Shown here one piece after another: positions 17,564 to 26,322 of a stretch of 61,906 nucleotides of DNA (position 1 is its first letter; the number at the start of each line of letters is the position of its first letter). Below the pieces are notes generated by a model. That model made no database searches, was not told where the DNA came from, and saw only the letters and a program-made list of their open reading frames with translations. The stretch comes from Rhodocyclaceae bacterium (lineage in GTDB: Bacteria; Pseudomonadota; Gammaproteobacteria; Burkholderiales; Rhodocyclaceae): contig JAGRGB010000175.1 of NCBI GenBank assembly GCA_020445745.1, positions 1-61,906 of the forward strand. The letters are read 5' to 3'. The translations under genes and the position numbers were made by a program.

Positions 17564-18016
17564 ATGGACCGCAAACTGCCCGCCTTCACGATCCCGACCG
17601 GTCTCGCCGCCGTGCTCGGCCGCCTGCCACAGCTGCCGCCCACGCTAGTCCTGGTGAGTGCCCTGAACCTGGCGCTGGATCGCGTGCTGCCGCGCGACCA
17701 GCTCGAGCCGCTGACCGGCAGGCGGCTGCAGGTCCATGTCACCGACGCCGGCATGAGCCTGCGTTTCGTCCTCGGCGGCAACGGCTTCCGGCCGGTCTTC
17801 GACCGCCAGCCCGAAGACCTGCGGATTTCGGCGACCCTGCGCGACTTTCTCGCCCTGGCGCTGCGCGAGGAAGACCCGGACACGCTGTTCTTCAGTCGTC
17901 GCCTGCGGATGGAAGGCGATACCGAACTCGGCCTGCTGGTCAAGAACACCCTCGACGCGGTGGACTGGTCCGCGATCGCCCCGGCCGGGCGGCTGGCGAC
18001 CTTGCGCGGCGGCTGA
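17564..18016 (+). CDS. ubiT: SCP2-domain ubiquinone biosynthesis accessory factor UbiT
   Basis: A 150-residue protein with an SCP2 sterol-carrier fold (LTGRRLQVHVTDAGMSLRFVLGGNGFRPVF, RISATLRDFLALALREEDPDTLFFSRRLRMEGDTELGLLVKN). UbiT binds isoprenoid quinone intermediates and presents them to UbiUV during anaerobic synthesis. The start at 17564 follows AGGA and lies 10 bases after ubiV. A strong GC-rich palindrome begins 8 bases after the stop, marking the operon end. Confidence 0.92.
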   Translation: MDRKLPAFTIPTGLAAVLGRLPQLPPTLVLVSALNLALDRVLPRDQLEPLTGRRLQVHVTDAGMSLRFVLGGNGFRPVFDRQPEDLRISATLRDFLALALREEDPDTLFFSRRLRMEGDTELGLLVKNTLDAVDWSAIAPAGRLATLRGG

Positions 18017-18023
18017 CGCCGCA

Positions 18024-18047
18024 CGGATCGCCGCCGGCGGCGATCCG
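18024..18047 (+). terminator. Strong hairpin at the end of ubiUVT
   Basis: The halves CGGATCGCCGCC and GGCGGCGATCCG form a perfect 24-bp palindrome, giving a 10-bp stem with a CCGG loop, 8 bases after the ubiT stop. No U-tract follows, so termination may be Rho-assisted, or the stem may protect the mRNA 3' end. Confidence 0.55.
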
Positions 18048-18084
18048 GACACGGCGGTTTGCCGCGGCCGCCGGCAACACGCCC

Positions 18085-18090
18085 TAGAAT
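18085..18090 (+). promoter_or_regulatory. Candidate -10 of the VanZ-like gene
   Basis: TAGAAT stands 30 bases before the ATG at 18120, in the CCTAGAATGGG context seen at GC-rich proteobacterial promoters. No convincing -35 is visible at 16-18 bp. Confidence 0.4.
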
Positions 18091-18119
18091 GGGGTGCCCG
18101 ACCACCCCCCGCGCGTTGC

Positions 18120-19196
18120 ATGGCCGCCGTCTCCCGCTCCACCACCGATCTTCCGCGCCACCTGGCCTTCGCCTATGCGCTGCTGGTGGTCTATGCGTGC
18201 CTGCACCCGTTTGCCGGCTGGCACGAGAGCGGATTGCATCCCCTCGATTTCATCAGCGCGCCATGGCCCCGCTATTACCGGGTCAATGACATGGTGCTCA
18301 ACGTGCTCGGTTTCGTACCGCTCGGCTTCCTGATGGTGCCGGCGCTGCCCAGGGGGCTGCGACTGGCCAGCTGCGTGATCGTCACCGTTCTCGCCTGCTT
18401 CGCGCTGAGCCTGAGCCTGGAGACCCTGCAGAACTTCCTGCCGACCCGGGTGGCATCGAACCTCGACCTCGGTTTCAACACCATCGGCGGCCTCGCCGGC
18501 GGCCTGCTCGGCGCCGCCTGGGGACCGCGACTGTTCGCCCACGATGGCGGCATCCACCGCTGGCGGAGCCGCTGCATCGTGCCGGGCCCGCTCGGCGATG
18601 CCGGGCTGATCCTGATGGCGCTGTGGCTGTTTTCCCAGCTCGTGCCGGAGAGCCCGGTGTTCTCGACCGGCGACCTGCGGCGCCTGCTGGACCTGCCCAC
18701 GCCGCTGCCCTTCAGCGCCCAGGAGTTTCTGCGGCTGGAGGCGGCGATCACCGCCGGCCATCTGCTGGCCGCGGTGCTGCTGGCACGCGCGATGGCCCGC
18801 GACGGTGCGCTGGGCTGGATCCTGCTGCTGGTGCTGCTGGCGCTCGGCGCCAACACCCTGGCGAGCGCCAGCTTCCTGGTGGCGGCGGAACCCTTCGCGT
18901 GGGCGACGCCGGGTTGGCGGGCAGGCCTGATCGCGGCGGTGCCGCTGATCTTCGTCGGCTTGTCGCTGCCACGGACGCTCGCCCAGGGTCTGGCGGCGAT
19001 GGCGCTGCTGGCTGCCACCGTGCTGGTCAACCTGGCGCCCCAGAACCCCTACCTGCTGTCCTACCCGCAGCTGGTCGGCGAAAGCCATTTCCTGAATTTC
19101 CACGGTGCGACGCGGCTGGTGTCCAGCCTGTGGCCGTTTCTCGCCCTCGCCTACCTGATCCTGCTGGGCGCACTGAACCCGGGATTGCGGCGATAA
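18120..19196 (+). CDS. VanZ-family integral membrane protein
   Basis: A 358-residue polytopic protein with about nine helices. The N-terminal third carries the VanZ pattern: YALLVVYACLHPFAGW, NDMVLNVLGFVPLGFL, LSLSLETLQNFLPTRVASNLDLGFNTIGGLAGGLLGA. VanZ itself lowers teicoplanin susceptibility in enterococci, but Proteobacterial members are uncharacterised membrane proteins and no van genes occur here. The C-terminal half is a further membrane region without a known domain. Confidence 0.8.
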   Translation: MAAVSRSTTDLPRHLAFAYALLVVYACLHPFAGWHESGLHPLDFISAPWPRYYRVNDMVLNVLGFVPLGFLMVPALPRGLRLASCVIVTVLACFALSLSLETLQNFLPTRVASNLDLGFNTIGGLAGGLLGAAWGPRLFAHDGGIHRWRSRCIVPGPLGDAGLILMALWLFSQLVPESPVFSTGDLRRLLDLPTPLPFSAQEFLRLEAAITAGHLLAAVLLARAMARDGALGWILLLVLLALGANTLASASFLVAAEPFAWATPGWRAGLIAAVPLIFVGLSLPRTLAQGLAAMALLAATVLVNLAPQNPYLLSYPQLVGESHFLNFHGATRLVSSLWPFLALAYLILLGALNPGLRR

Positions 19197-19242
19197 TCGA
19201 CCGCATCCGGGGTCCAGCCCCGCCGCGAACGGAGTGCCCGCG

Positions 19243-19554
19243 ATGAGCTATTTCAAGCACCACGTGTTCTTCTGCACCAACCAGCGCGCCGCCGGAGAGA
19301 CCTGCTGCAACGACCACAACGCGGTCGCGATGCAGACCTACGCGAAGGAACGCATCGCCAAGCTCGGGCTCAAGGGCAAGGGCAACATCCGCATCAACAA
19401 GGCCGGCTGCCTCGACCGCTGCGACGACGGCCCGGTGCTGGTGGTCTATCCGGACGCGGTCTGGTACACCTATGTCGACACCGAGGACATCGACGAAATC
19501 ATCGAGCGCCACCTGATCAACGGCGAGATCGTCGAGCGCCTGCGGCTGCCCTGA
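19243..19554 (+). CDS. Thioredoxin-fold 2Fe-2S ferredoxin
   Basis: A 103-residue protein of the (2Fe-2S) thioredoxin-like ferredoxin family. Four cysteines in the right order are visible: FFCTNQR, GETCC, AGCLDRCDDGP. The ending VVYPDAVWYTYVDTEDIDEIIERHL is typical. These proteins carry low-potential electrons in the cytoplasm; the partner is not identifiable here. GGAG precedes ATG 19243. It heads a small same-strand group with a hydrolase (17 bases later) and a glutathione transferase. Confidence 0.88.
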   Translation: MSYFKHHVFFCTNQRAAGETCCNDHNAVAMQTYAKERIAKLGLKGKGNIRINKAGCLDRCDDGPVLVVYPDAVWYTYVDTEDIDEIIERHLINGEIVERLRLP

Positions 19555-19571
19555 GTCCTGGAGATCTGCCG

Positions 19572-20219
19572 ATGACCCGTCCCCTGCCGACCGAGAAGGC
19601 CTTGCTGAACGGCCCCGACGGCAACATCGAGGCCCTCATCGACGCGCCCGCCGAGGTGCGCGGCATCGCCCTCGTTGCCCATCCCCATCCGCTGTTCGGG
19701 GGCGCCAACACCAACAAGGTCGCCCACACCCTGGCGCGGGCGTTCCGCGATCTGGGTTTCGCGACGCTGCGACCCAACTTCCGCGGTGTCGGCGCCAGCG
19801 AAGGCAGCCACGATCATGGCGGTGCGGAAACCGACGACATGCTGGCGGTTCTGGCCTGGGCCCAGTCCCGCTGGGGCAGCCTTCCGATCGGGCTCGGTGG
19901 CTTTTCGTTCGGGGCCTTCGTACAGACCCGGGTCGCGGCCCGGCTGGCAACCGGCATGACACCGACCGAGCGCATCGTGCTGGTCGGCACCGCCGCCGGC
20001 GAGGTCACCGGCGCCCGCAGCTACAGCACCGAGAAGGTGCCGCCGGACACCCTGCTGATCCATGGCGAAATGGACGAGACCGTGCCACTCGCCAACGTCC
20101 TCGACTGGGCACGCCCGCAGGAGTTGCCGGTCGTCGTGGTCCCCGGCGCGGACCATTTCTTTCATGGCAAGCTGCACGTGATCCGCGAGATCGTCTCGCG
20201 CCATTGGCGGGCGCTGTGA
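19572..20219 (+). CDS. Small alpha/beta hydrolase
   Basis: A 215-residue hydrolase of the CocE/YcjY-like short type. It has HPHPLFGGANTNKVAHTLARAF, LRPNFRGVGASEG, nucleophile motif GGFSFGAFV, HGEMDETVP for the acid, and PGADHFFHGKL for the histidine, so the triad is complete. Members with the HPHP motif are widespread and largely uncharacterised esterases. GGAG lies 10 bases before the ATG. Confidence 0.85.
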   Translation: MTRPLPTEKALLNGPDGNIEALIDAPAEVRGIALVAHPHPLFGGANTNKVAHTLARAFRDLGFATLRPNFRGVGASEGSHDHGGAETDDMLAVLAWAQSRWGSLPIGLGGFSFGAFVQTRVAARLATGMTPTERIVLVGTAAGEVTGARSYSTEKVPPDTLLIHGEMDETVPLANVLDWARPQELPVVVVPGADHFFHGKLHVIREIVSRHWRAL

Positions 20220-20258
20220 CCCGGCGCCGCAGCCGGCACCACCGAGGAGGAATCGAAG

Positions 20259-20867
20259 ATGCGCCTGATCTGCTCGCTGACCAGCCCCTACGCCCGCAAG
20301 ATCCGCGTGGTGCTGGCCGAGAAGAGCCTGCCCTTCGAACTGGTCGAGGACATTCCCTGGAACGCCGACAGCCACGTGCCTGACTTCAATCCGCTCGGCA
20401 AGGTGCCGGTGCTGATCGCCGACGACGGCAGCGTCTGGTTCGACTCGCCGGTGGTCGCGGAGTATCTCGACGTCGTCCATCCGAGTCCCCGGCTGATGCC
20501 TTCCGACCGGCAGGCGGCGTTGCCGGTTCGCCAGAGTGAAGCCCTCGCGGACGGCATCATCGATGCCGCGGTGCTGGCCTTCCTGGAGCGCGCCCGCCCC
20601 GCGGAGTCGCGCAGCCAGGCCAACATCGACCGCCAGTACGGCAAGATCGAGCGCGGCCTGGAGGCCCTCGGCAGACGGCTGGAAGCCGCCGCCGGAGTCG
20701 ACGGCGACCAGTTGTCGATCGCCGACATCGCAGCTGGCTGCGCCCTCGGCTACCTCGACCTGCGCTTTCCGGACGTCGACTGGCGAAATCGCTGCCCGGC
20801 GCTGACCCGCTACGGCGAAGCCCTGCTGTCGCGGCCCAGCTTCCGCGCCAGCAGTCCGCCGGCCTGA
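20259..20867 (+). CDS. Glutathione S-transferase family protein
   Basis: A 202-residue GST similar to the YibF/beta-like group. The N-terminal thioredoxin fold reads MRLICSLTSPYARKIRVVLAEKSLPFELV with a Ser where the catalytic residue usually sits. VPVLIADDGSVWFDSPVVAEYLD is the glutathione gamma-Glu site. The C-terminal helical domain contains GDQLSIADIAAGCALGYLDLRFP. A strong GAGGAGG precedes the ATG. It converges with the cyclase gene 19 bases further on. Confidence 0.88.
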   Translation: MRLICSLTSPYARKIRVVLAEKSLPFELVEDIPWNADSHVPDFNPLGKVPVLIADDGSVWFDSPVVAEYLDVVHPSPRLMPSDRQAALPVRQSEALADGIIDAAVLAFLERARPAESRSQANIDRQYGKIERGLEALGRRLEAAAGVDGDQLSIADIAAGCALGYLDLRFPDVDWRNRCPALTRYGEALLSRPSFRASSPPA

Positions 20868-20886
20868 TCGCCGGCTGGCCCGCCGC

Positions 20887-22038
20887 TCATTCGCAAATCA
20901 CCTCGACCCGATTGCGACCGAGCCGCTTGGCCTCGTAGAGCGCCGCATCCGATGCCCGCATCAGATCGGTAGGCGTCGCTACCGACGGGCAGTCGGTGGC
21001 GGCGACGCCGAAGCTGACGGTCACGGTCGGCGACACCGACGACGCCGCGTGCGGCAACTGCAACGCGAGCACCCGTTCCCGCACCTGCTCGGCCACCGCC
21101 CGCGCGCCCTCGCTGCCGGTACCGGGCAGCACGAACGCAAACTCCTCGCCGCCGATGCGGGCGACGACGTCACCGGGGCGCGACAGCGCCTGGGCCATCG
21201 CCTGGGCCACCTTGACCAGGCAACGGTCTCCGGCCGGATGGCCGTAGTGGTCGTTGTACTCCTTGAAATGGTCGATGTCGGCCGAGATCACCGCCACCAC
21301 GCCGCGGTCACGCTCGGCGCGCCGCCATTCCCGCCACAGCCCCTCCTCGAACATCCGCCGGTTGGCGATGCCGGTCAGCGTATCCAGGCGCACCAGCCGT
21401 TCCAGTTCATGGCTGGCCTCGATCGAGCTGGACAGTTCCCGGCGCAGATGCTCGGCCTCGCGAAAGACGCTGTGCACCTGGGCCGAGGATGCCAGCATCG
21501 CCGCCGAGAAGATGGCCATCAGCAGGGCCATCACCAGATGGATGTGGTCGCCGACGAGCAGCATCTGGGTCGCGATCGGCACGCTCGCCGGAATCGCGAA
21601 CAGCGGATAGACCCGATGCAGCGCGGACAGCAGCGGGATCGCGCCGGCCAGCATGCCGCCCAGCAGGAATGCCAGGAAGACCTGGTGAGGAAAGGAATCC
21701 GGATGAAACAGCAGCGCGCCGGCGAGTCCCCAGACGAGGCCGCCCGCCAGCGCGCCTGCGGCAAATCTGCGCCGCCAGCGGACGAGGGCCAGGGCGCCGG
21801 CCCGCGGGCGTCGCCGATAGGCCCGGAGGTTGGCGTAGCGGGCGCCGGTGACCGCACACAGCAGCGCCGCCCAGCCGACCATGACGGTCGCATCGACCGC
21901 ATCCCACAGCACCACCACCAGGATCGCACCATTGACCAGCGTCACCGCCAGCGCGATCGGCAACTGACGATAGCAGTGCTCGGTGCGGGCATCGAGCGAA
22001 CCGTTGTCGCGCGTGCTAGGCGCGTTCGAGGCCTTCAT
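20887..22038 (-). CDS. Diguanylate cyclase with multi-helix membrane sensor
   Basis: A 383-residue c-di-GMP synthase. The N-terminal 195 residues contain about six membrane helices (roughly 28-45, 50-66, 95-112, 120-140, 145-163, 167-185), a layout like MASE-type sensors. A short coiled linker joins the GGDEF domain, which opens with DTLTGIANRRMF. The active site is GGEEF at 296-300, with the RPGD I-site at 287-290. ATG 22038 is the conservative start; in-frame codons exist up to 22068. The stimulus is unknown. Confidence 0.9.
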   Translation of the reverse strand: MKASNAPSTRDNGSLDARTEHCYRQLPIALAVTLVNGAILVVVLWDAVDATVMVGWAALLCAVTGARYANLRAYRRRPRAGALALVRWRRRFAAGALAGGLVWGLAGALLFHPDSFPHQVFLAFLLGGMLAGAIPLLSALHRVYPLFAIPASVPIATQMLLVGDHIHLVMALLMAIFSAAMLASSAQVHSVFREAEHLRRELSSSIEASHELERLVRLDTLTGIANRRMFEEGLWREWRRAERDRGVVAVISADIDHFKEYNDHYGHPAGDRCLVKVAQAMAQALSRPGDVVARIGGEEFAFVLPGTGSEGARAVAEQVRERVLALQLPHAASSVSPTVTVSFGVAATDCPSVATPTDLMRASDAALYEAKRLGRNRVEVICE

Positions 22039-22422
22039 GGGGATACCGCCACCGCCACGCCGACCCAACCTGCATGCCCATCTTGATCACTCCCGAGCGC
22101 TTGTCATGACACTTTACGCGAAACGACCGCCGATGCCGCGCACGTCATTCACAGCGATATAACGGCCGCAGCGCCGCAACCTGTTGAACCGATTGACCGC
22201 TTTCACGACATCAGGGTCTGCCTGTGCCATGTCATCCGGGTTGCTAGTGCCGCGACCCGGGTGCCGACCACGATCGCGCCCAGGGCGCCGCCGCCGGGCC
22301 CGAATTTCAACGCGTCGGCCTGTCCGACGAACGGATGGTCGCTGCGCGCAAGGCCCGCATCCGACATCAGCATCGGGCGCGGGGGAGCCGGCGCGACGCA
22401 CCCGCTCCCGCCGGCGGCGCCG
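22039..22422. other. Gap with no recognised gene
   Basis: The 384 bases between the cyclase start and the queF stop contain only short frames with shadow-like composition. One minus-strand frame (about 22203-22400) reads GQADALKFGPGGGALGAIVVGTRVAALATR, which could be the tail of a decayed gene, but I recognise no family. No promoter is convincing. Confidence 0.4.
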
Positions 22423-23271
22423 CTACTGGCGGATGTCGCCGAAGTTGCCGGGCGGCGACGCGTCTTCGGCGTCGGCGCGGAACGGATTGATGTCGATGCC
22501 GCCGCGCCGCGTATAGCGGGCCCAGACCGCGAGGCTCTCGGGTCGGCACTGGCGGTGCACGTCGATGAAGATGCGCTCGACGCATTGCTCGTGAAACTCG
22601 TCATGGTCTCGATACGAGACGACGTAGCGCAGCAATCCGGCACGATCGATCGGCCGCCCCCGGTAGCGGATCGCCACCGTCGCCCAGTCGGGCTGGCCGG
22701 TGATCAGGCAGTTGGACTTGAGCAGGTGGGAAACCAGGGTCTCCTCGAGCGGCGGCGCCGCCATGGCGACGCCGAGAAAGGCGGGCTGCGGCCTGTAGGT
22801 GTCGATGGCGACATCGATGTCGTCGATCACTTCGCCACCGATCTCGGCGAGACGACGCGACGGCCGACCGGAGAGTGGCTCGATGGTGACACCGACCCGC
22901 GCGCCGACCGCCGCGCTGAGGTCGTCGGCGATGCGCACGCGGACTTCCTCGGCACTCGCGAAGCGGCTGCCATTGAGGGAATTGAGATAGAGCTTCAGCG
23001 ACTTGGATTCCACCAGCCGCGGCGAGCTGGCCGGTACGTGAAAGCTGCCGATCGCGACCACCGGCTTGCCGCGGGGATTCAGCCACGACAGCTCGTAGGC
23101 ATTCCACAGATCGACGCCGAAGAACGGCGGATCGCGCAGGATGCCCAGCTCGGCGCGCTTGGGAGCGCGCGCGATCGGGAACAGCAATTCCGGGGCGTAC
23201 GGGCTGCGATAGGCGACCGGGCGCCCGAGGGGCGAGGCGGTGAGCGGCGGGGCGCTTTCAGAGACTGGCAT
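22423..23271 (-). CDS. queF: NADPH-dependent 7-cyano-7-deazaguanine reductase QueF
   Basis: Reduces preQ0 to preQ1 in queuosine synthesis for tRNA wobble modification. At 282 residues it is the long (type II, YqcD-like) form with two tandem T-fold halves. The QueF signature [13 protein letters not shown] is at 88-100. The catalytic cysteine is C188 in [13 protein letters not shown]. The substrate-binding region ends [21 protein letters not shown]. It is transcribed divergently from cutA; other queuosine genes are not in the window. Confidence 0.95.
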   Translation of the reverse strand: MPVSESAPPLTASPLGRPVAYRSPYAPELLFPIARAPKRAELGILRDPPFFGVDLWNAYELSWLNPRGKPVVAIGSFHVPASSPRLVESKSLKLYLNSLNGSRFASAEEVRVRIADDLSAAVGARVGVTIEPLSGRPSRRLAEIGGEVIDDIDVAIDTYRPQPAFLGVAMAAPPLEETLVSHLLKSNCLITGQPDWATVAIRYRGRPIDRAGLLRYVVSYRDHDEFHEQCVERIFIDVHRQCRPESLAVWARYTRRGGIDINPFRADAEDASPPGNFGDIRQ

Positions 23272-23302
23272 CGGAGCAGCGAGCGGGGTGGCAGTGACAG
23301 AT

Positions 23303-23308
23303 TATAAT
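23303..23308 (+). promoter_or_regulatory. Consensus -10 upstream of cutA
   Basis: A perfect TATAAT stands 35 bases before the cutA ATG, in the short divergent gap with queF. No TTGACA-like -35 is evident at 16-18 bp. Confidence 0.5.
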
Positions 23309-23342
23309 CGTCGCCCGAGATGTGAATCCGCGCGACACCGCG

Positions 23343-23678
23343 ATGCCCGCCGAACACGCCATCCTGCTGGTGCTGACCAATCTGCCCGACCGCGACACCG
23401 CGCTGGCGCTGGCCCGACGGCTGATCGACGGTCGGCTTGCCGCCTGCGTCAATGTGCTGTCCGGCTGTACCTCGGTATACCGCTGGCAGGGCGCGACCGA
23501 GTGCGCCGACGAAGTGCCGTTGCTGATCAAGACCACCGAGTCCGGCTACGCGGCGCTGGAGGCCGCGATCCTGGCGGCTCATCCGTACGAACTTCCGGAG
23601 ATCGTCGCGGTCCCTGTGACGCATGGCCTGCCCGGCTACCTGGATTGGGTCGCGGGCGAAACCGCCACGGATACCTGA
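23343..23678 (+). CDS. cutA: Divalent-cation tolerance protein CutA
   Basis: A 111-residue member of the CutA1 family, a very stable trimeric ferredoxin-like protein whose E. coli gene was first linked to copper tolerance. Conserved motifs: ALALARRLIDGRLAACVNVL, SVYRWQG, EVPLLIKTT, and HPYELPEIVAVPV. It lies 4 bases before dsbD, whose E. coli homologue is also next to cutA, so the two are an operon. Confidence 0.93.
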   Translation: MPAEHAILLVLTNLPDRDTALALARRLIDGRLAACVNVLSGCTSVYRWQGATECADEVPLLIKTTESGYAALEAAILAAHPYELPEIVAVPVTHGLPGYLDWVAGETATDT

Positions 23679-23682
23679 ACCG

Positions 23683-25539
23683 ATGTCCCGCACGACACCC
23701 TTTGCAGCCCTGATCGCTTTCCTCGCAAGCCTGCTGTGCGCGGCGCTTGCCGTGGCCGCCGGCCCGCTGCACCCGCTCGAGGCCTACAAGATGCAGGCCA
23801 GGTCCCTTGATCCCGGGTCCATCGAGGTGGTGTTCGACATCCACGAAGACTACTACCTGTACAAGGCCAACTTCCGCTTCAAGGCCGACCACCCGGAGGT
23901 GGTCCTGGGCCGGCCCGAGCTGCCGCCCGGCAAGCAGAAGCACGACGAGTTCTTCGGCGAGGTCGAGATCTACCGCGACGAGGTCCGGTTCACGCTGCCG
24001 GTCGAGGCGCCCGAGGCCGTCGCCGGCTTCCAGCTGACGGTGGTCGCCCAGGGCTGCTGGGACGAAGGCATCTGCTATCCGCCCACCGACTACGTCGCCG
24101 ACATCTCGCTGACCGGCTCGAGCTCCGAGCGCGGCGGCGGAGTGCTCGACAGGCTGCTCGGCGGCCGTGCCGGAGGCCCGCCGGCAAACGGCAGCGACGT
24201 GGCCGCGGCGGCGCCGGTCCCGCCCGCCACCGTCGCCGGCGACGAATCGGGCTCGATCGCGGCGATGCTGAAGACCACCAGCGCACCGATGGTGCTCCTG
24301 TCGTTCTTCGGCTTCGGCCTGTTGCTGGCGTTCACGCCCTGCACCTTTCCGATGATTCCGATCCTGTCGGGGATCATCGTCGGCCATGGCACCGGCATCA
24401 GCCGGATGCGCGCATTCGGGCTGTCGCTGACCTACGTCCTGGGCATGGCGATCACCTACGCGCTGGCCGGCGTCGCGGCCGGGCTGTCCGGGACGCTGCT
24501 GTCGGCGGCGCTGCAGAATGCCTGGGTGCTGGGGGGGTTCGCGCTGGTCTTCGTGGCACTGTCGCTGTCGATGTTCGGCTTCTACGAGTTGCAGTTGCCG
24601 ACCGCGCTGCAGAGCCGGCTGTCGGAGACCGCCAACCACCAGCACGGCGGCCAGCTCGGTGGCGTGGCGGTGATGGGCGTGCTGTCGGCATTGATCGTCG
24701 GCCCCTGCGTCGCGGCGCCGCTGGCCGGTGCGCTGCTCTACATCGCCCAGACCCGTGACGCGGCGTTCGGCGGCCTGGCGCTGTTCGTGATGGCGCTCGG
24801 CATGGGCATGCCGCTGCTCGCGGTGGGGGTGGCCGCCCGTTCGGTGCTGCCGAAGGTCGGACCGTGGATGGAGGGCGTCAAGAAAGCCTTCGGCGTGATG
24901 CTGCTGGCCGTCGCGCTGTGGCTGGTGTCGCCGGTGGTGCCGGCGCTGGCGACGATGCTGGCGTGGGCGATGCTGCTGATCTTTTCGGGCATCTTCCTGC
25001 GGGCGATCGACCCGCTGCCCCACAATGCCCACGGCTGGCAGCGCTTCTGGAAGGCGGTCGGCGTGGTCCTGCTGGTATGCGGCGGTGCGATCCTGCTCGG
25101 TGCGCTGGGCGGCGCGCGCGATCCGCTGCAGCCGCTGGCCGGCCTGCGTCGCGAGGCCGGTGCGGCTGGCACCGCGCAGCCGGTCAGCTTCCAGCGGGTC
25201 AGGAGCGTCGCCGAGCTGGACGCCGCGGTGGCGGCCTCGACGCGGCCGGTGATGCTGGACTTCTACGCCGACTGGTGCGTCTCCTGCAAGGAAATGGAGC
25301 ACTACACGTTCTCCGACCCGGCCGTCGCCAGCCGCATGGCGCAGATGCTGCTGCTGCAGGCGGACGTCACCGACAACAACGACGATGACAAGGCCCTGCT
25401 GGCGCGCTTCGAACTGTTCGGCCCGCCGGGCATCGTCTTCTTCAGCCCCGGCGGCGGCGAGATCGAAGGCGTGCGCGTCGTCGGCTTCATGCCGGCCGAG
25501 CAATTCGCCGCGCTGCTGGCGCGCAACCTCGGCGGCTGA
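23683..25539 (+). CDS. dsbD: Thiol:disulfide interchange protein DsbD
   Basis: Carries electrons from cytoplasmic thioredoxin to periplasmic thiol pathways (DsbC, DsbG, CcmG). The 618-residue protein has a signal peptide, an N-terminal alpha domain with the C125/C131 pair (GCWDEGICYPP), an eight-helix beta domain with cysteines in FTPCTFPMIP and VGPCVAAPLAG, and a C-terminal thioredoxin gamma domain with CVSC (C532, C535). All three redox pairs are present. Start at 23683 gives the signal peptide MSRTTPFAALIAFLASLLCA. Confidence 0.95.
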   Translation: MSRTTPFAALIAFLASLLCAALAVAAGPLHPLEAYKMQARSLDPGSIEVVFDIHEDYYLYKANFRFKADHPEVVLGRPELPPGKQKHDEFFGEVEIYRDEVRFTLPVEAPEAVAGFQLTVVAQGCWDEGICYPPTDYVADISLTGSSSERGGGVLDRLLGGRAGGPPANGSDVAAAAPVPPATVAGDESGSIAAMLKTTSAPMVLLSFFGFGLLLAFTPCTFPMIPILSGIIVGHGTGISRMRAFGLSLTYVLGMAITYALAGVAAGLSGTLLSAALQNAWVLGGFALVFVALSLSMFGFYELQLPTALQSRLSETANHQHGGQLGGVAVMGVLSALIVGPCVAAPLAGALLYIAQTRDAAFGGLALFVMALGMGMPLLAVGVAARSVLPKVGPWMEGVKKAFGVMLLAVALWLVSPVVPALATMLAWAMLLIFSGIFLRAIDPLPHNAHGWQRFWKAVGVVLLVCGGAILLGALGGARDPLQPLAGLRREAGAAGTAQPVSFQRVRSVAELDAAVAASTRPVMLDFYADWCVSCKEMEHYTFSDPAVASRMAQMLLLQADVTDNNDDDKALLARFELFGPPGIVFFSPGGGEIEGVRVVGFMPAEQFAALLARNLGG

Positions 25540-25569
25540 CGACACCGCCCCCGTCCGGCCGAATTGCCC

Positions 25570-25575
25570 TAAGAT
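25570..25575 (+). promoter_or_regulatory. Candidate -10 of ribE
   Basis: TAAGAT sits 38 bases before the ribE start in the 73-base gap after dsbD. It fits the GCCCTAAGATCGCC context of GC-rich promoters. No FMN riboswitch is seen in this leader. Confidence 0.35.
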
Positions 25576-25612
25576 CGCCCTTTCCCTGTTCCCGTTGATC
25601 GCCGGCACCACC

Positions 25613-26215
25613 ATGTTTTCAGGAATCATCTCGGCCGTCGGCCGTATCGAAACCGTCGAGCCGCTCGAGGACGGTGTCCGCCTGCGGGTCGACGTCGGCG
25701 CCCTCGGCCTCGATGACGTCGCCATCGGCGACAGCATCGCCAACGGCGGCGTCTGCCTAACCGTGGTCGCGATCGACGGCAACCGCGCCAGTTTCGACGT
25801 CTCCCGCGAAACCCTCGACTGCACGGTCGGCCTGTCGCAACCCGGCGAGGTCAACCTCGAAAAGGCACTGCGGGTGAACGATCGCCTCGGCGGCCACATC
25901 GTCACCGGCCACGTGGACGGCGTCGGCGAGGTGCTGCGCTTCGCGCCGCTCGGCGAGAGCCACGAACTGGTGATCCGGGCACCACGCCCGCTCGCCGGCT
26001 ATATCGCAAGGAAGGGCTCGATCACCGTGGACGGCGTGAGCCTGACCGTCAATCGGGTCGACGGCACGGACTTCTCGATCAACCTGATTCCGCATACCGT
26101 CGCGGTAACGACCCTGAGGCGCCTGTCGCCGGGATGCGGCGTCAATCTGGAAATCGACATCATCGCGCGCTACGTCGAGCGGATGTCGGCCTGGCAGCGC
26201 GAAGACGGCGATTGA
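25613..26215 (+). CDS. ribE: Riboflavin synthase alpha subunit
   Basis: Dismutates two 6,7-dimethyl-8-ribityllumazines into riboflavin. The 200-residue protein has two similar barrels starting MFSGIISAVGRIE and HIVTGHVDGVGEV. Signature segments are NGVCLTV-like (NGGVCLTVVAIDG), FDVSRETLDCTVG, VNLEKALRVNDRLGGH and SITVDGVSLTVNRV. It heads the riboflavin group ribE-ribB(A)-ribH with nusB. Called ribC in E. coli. Confidence 0.95.
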   Translation: MFSGIISAVGRIETVEPLEDGVRLRVDVGALGLDDVAIGDSIANGGVCLTVVAIDGNRASFDVSRETLDCTVGLSQPGEVNLEKALRVNDRLGGHIVTGHVDGVGEVLRFAPLGESHELVIRAPRPLAGYIARKGSITVDGVSLTVNRVDGTDFSINLIPHTVAVTTLRRLSPGCGVNLEIDIIARYVERMSAWQREDGD

Positions 26216-26245
26216 ATCGCCGCCGCGGACCGAGCTCGGCAGAGG

Positions 26246-26264
26246 TCGGGCTAGGCTAGCCCGA
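26246..26264. repeat. Inverted repeat between ribE and ribB(A)
   Basis: TCGGGCTAG and CTAGCCCGA are perfect complements around a single central G, 31 bases past the ribE stop. It could be an operator-type palindrome or a compact transcript hairpin. No U-tract follows. Confidence 0.35.
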
Positions 26265-26322
26265 GCCGGACCGGTACACTGTCGGGTTCGATCCGCCCCC
26301 CTCAACGCCCCCGGAGTCCCTC

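Noticed and set aside
18120-19196. VanZ-like gene as evidence of glycopeptide resistance
   Set aside because: VanZ-domain membrane proteins are widespread in Gram-negatives, and no vanA, vanH, vanX or regulator gene is nearby.
25540-25612. Possible FMN riboswitch before ribE or ribB
   Set aside because: Neither leader contains the conserved RFN-element core, and the gaps (73 and 107 bases) are too short for the full structure.
26280-26300. GGTTCGATCC resembling a tRNA T-loop
   Set aside because: Only three base pairs flank it and no acceptor, D or anticodon arm can be drawn.
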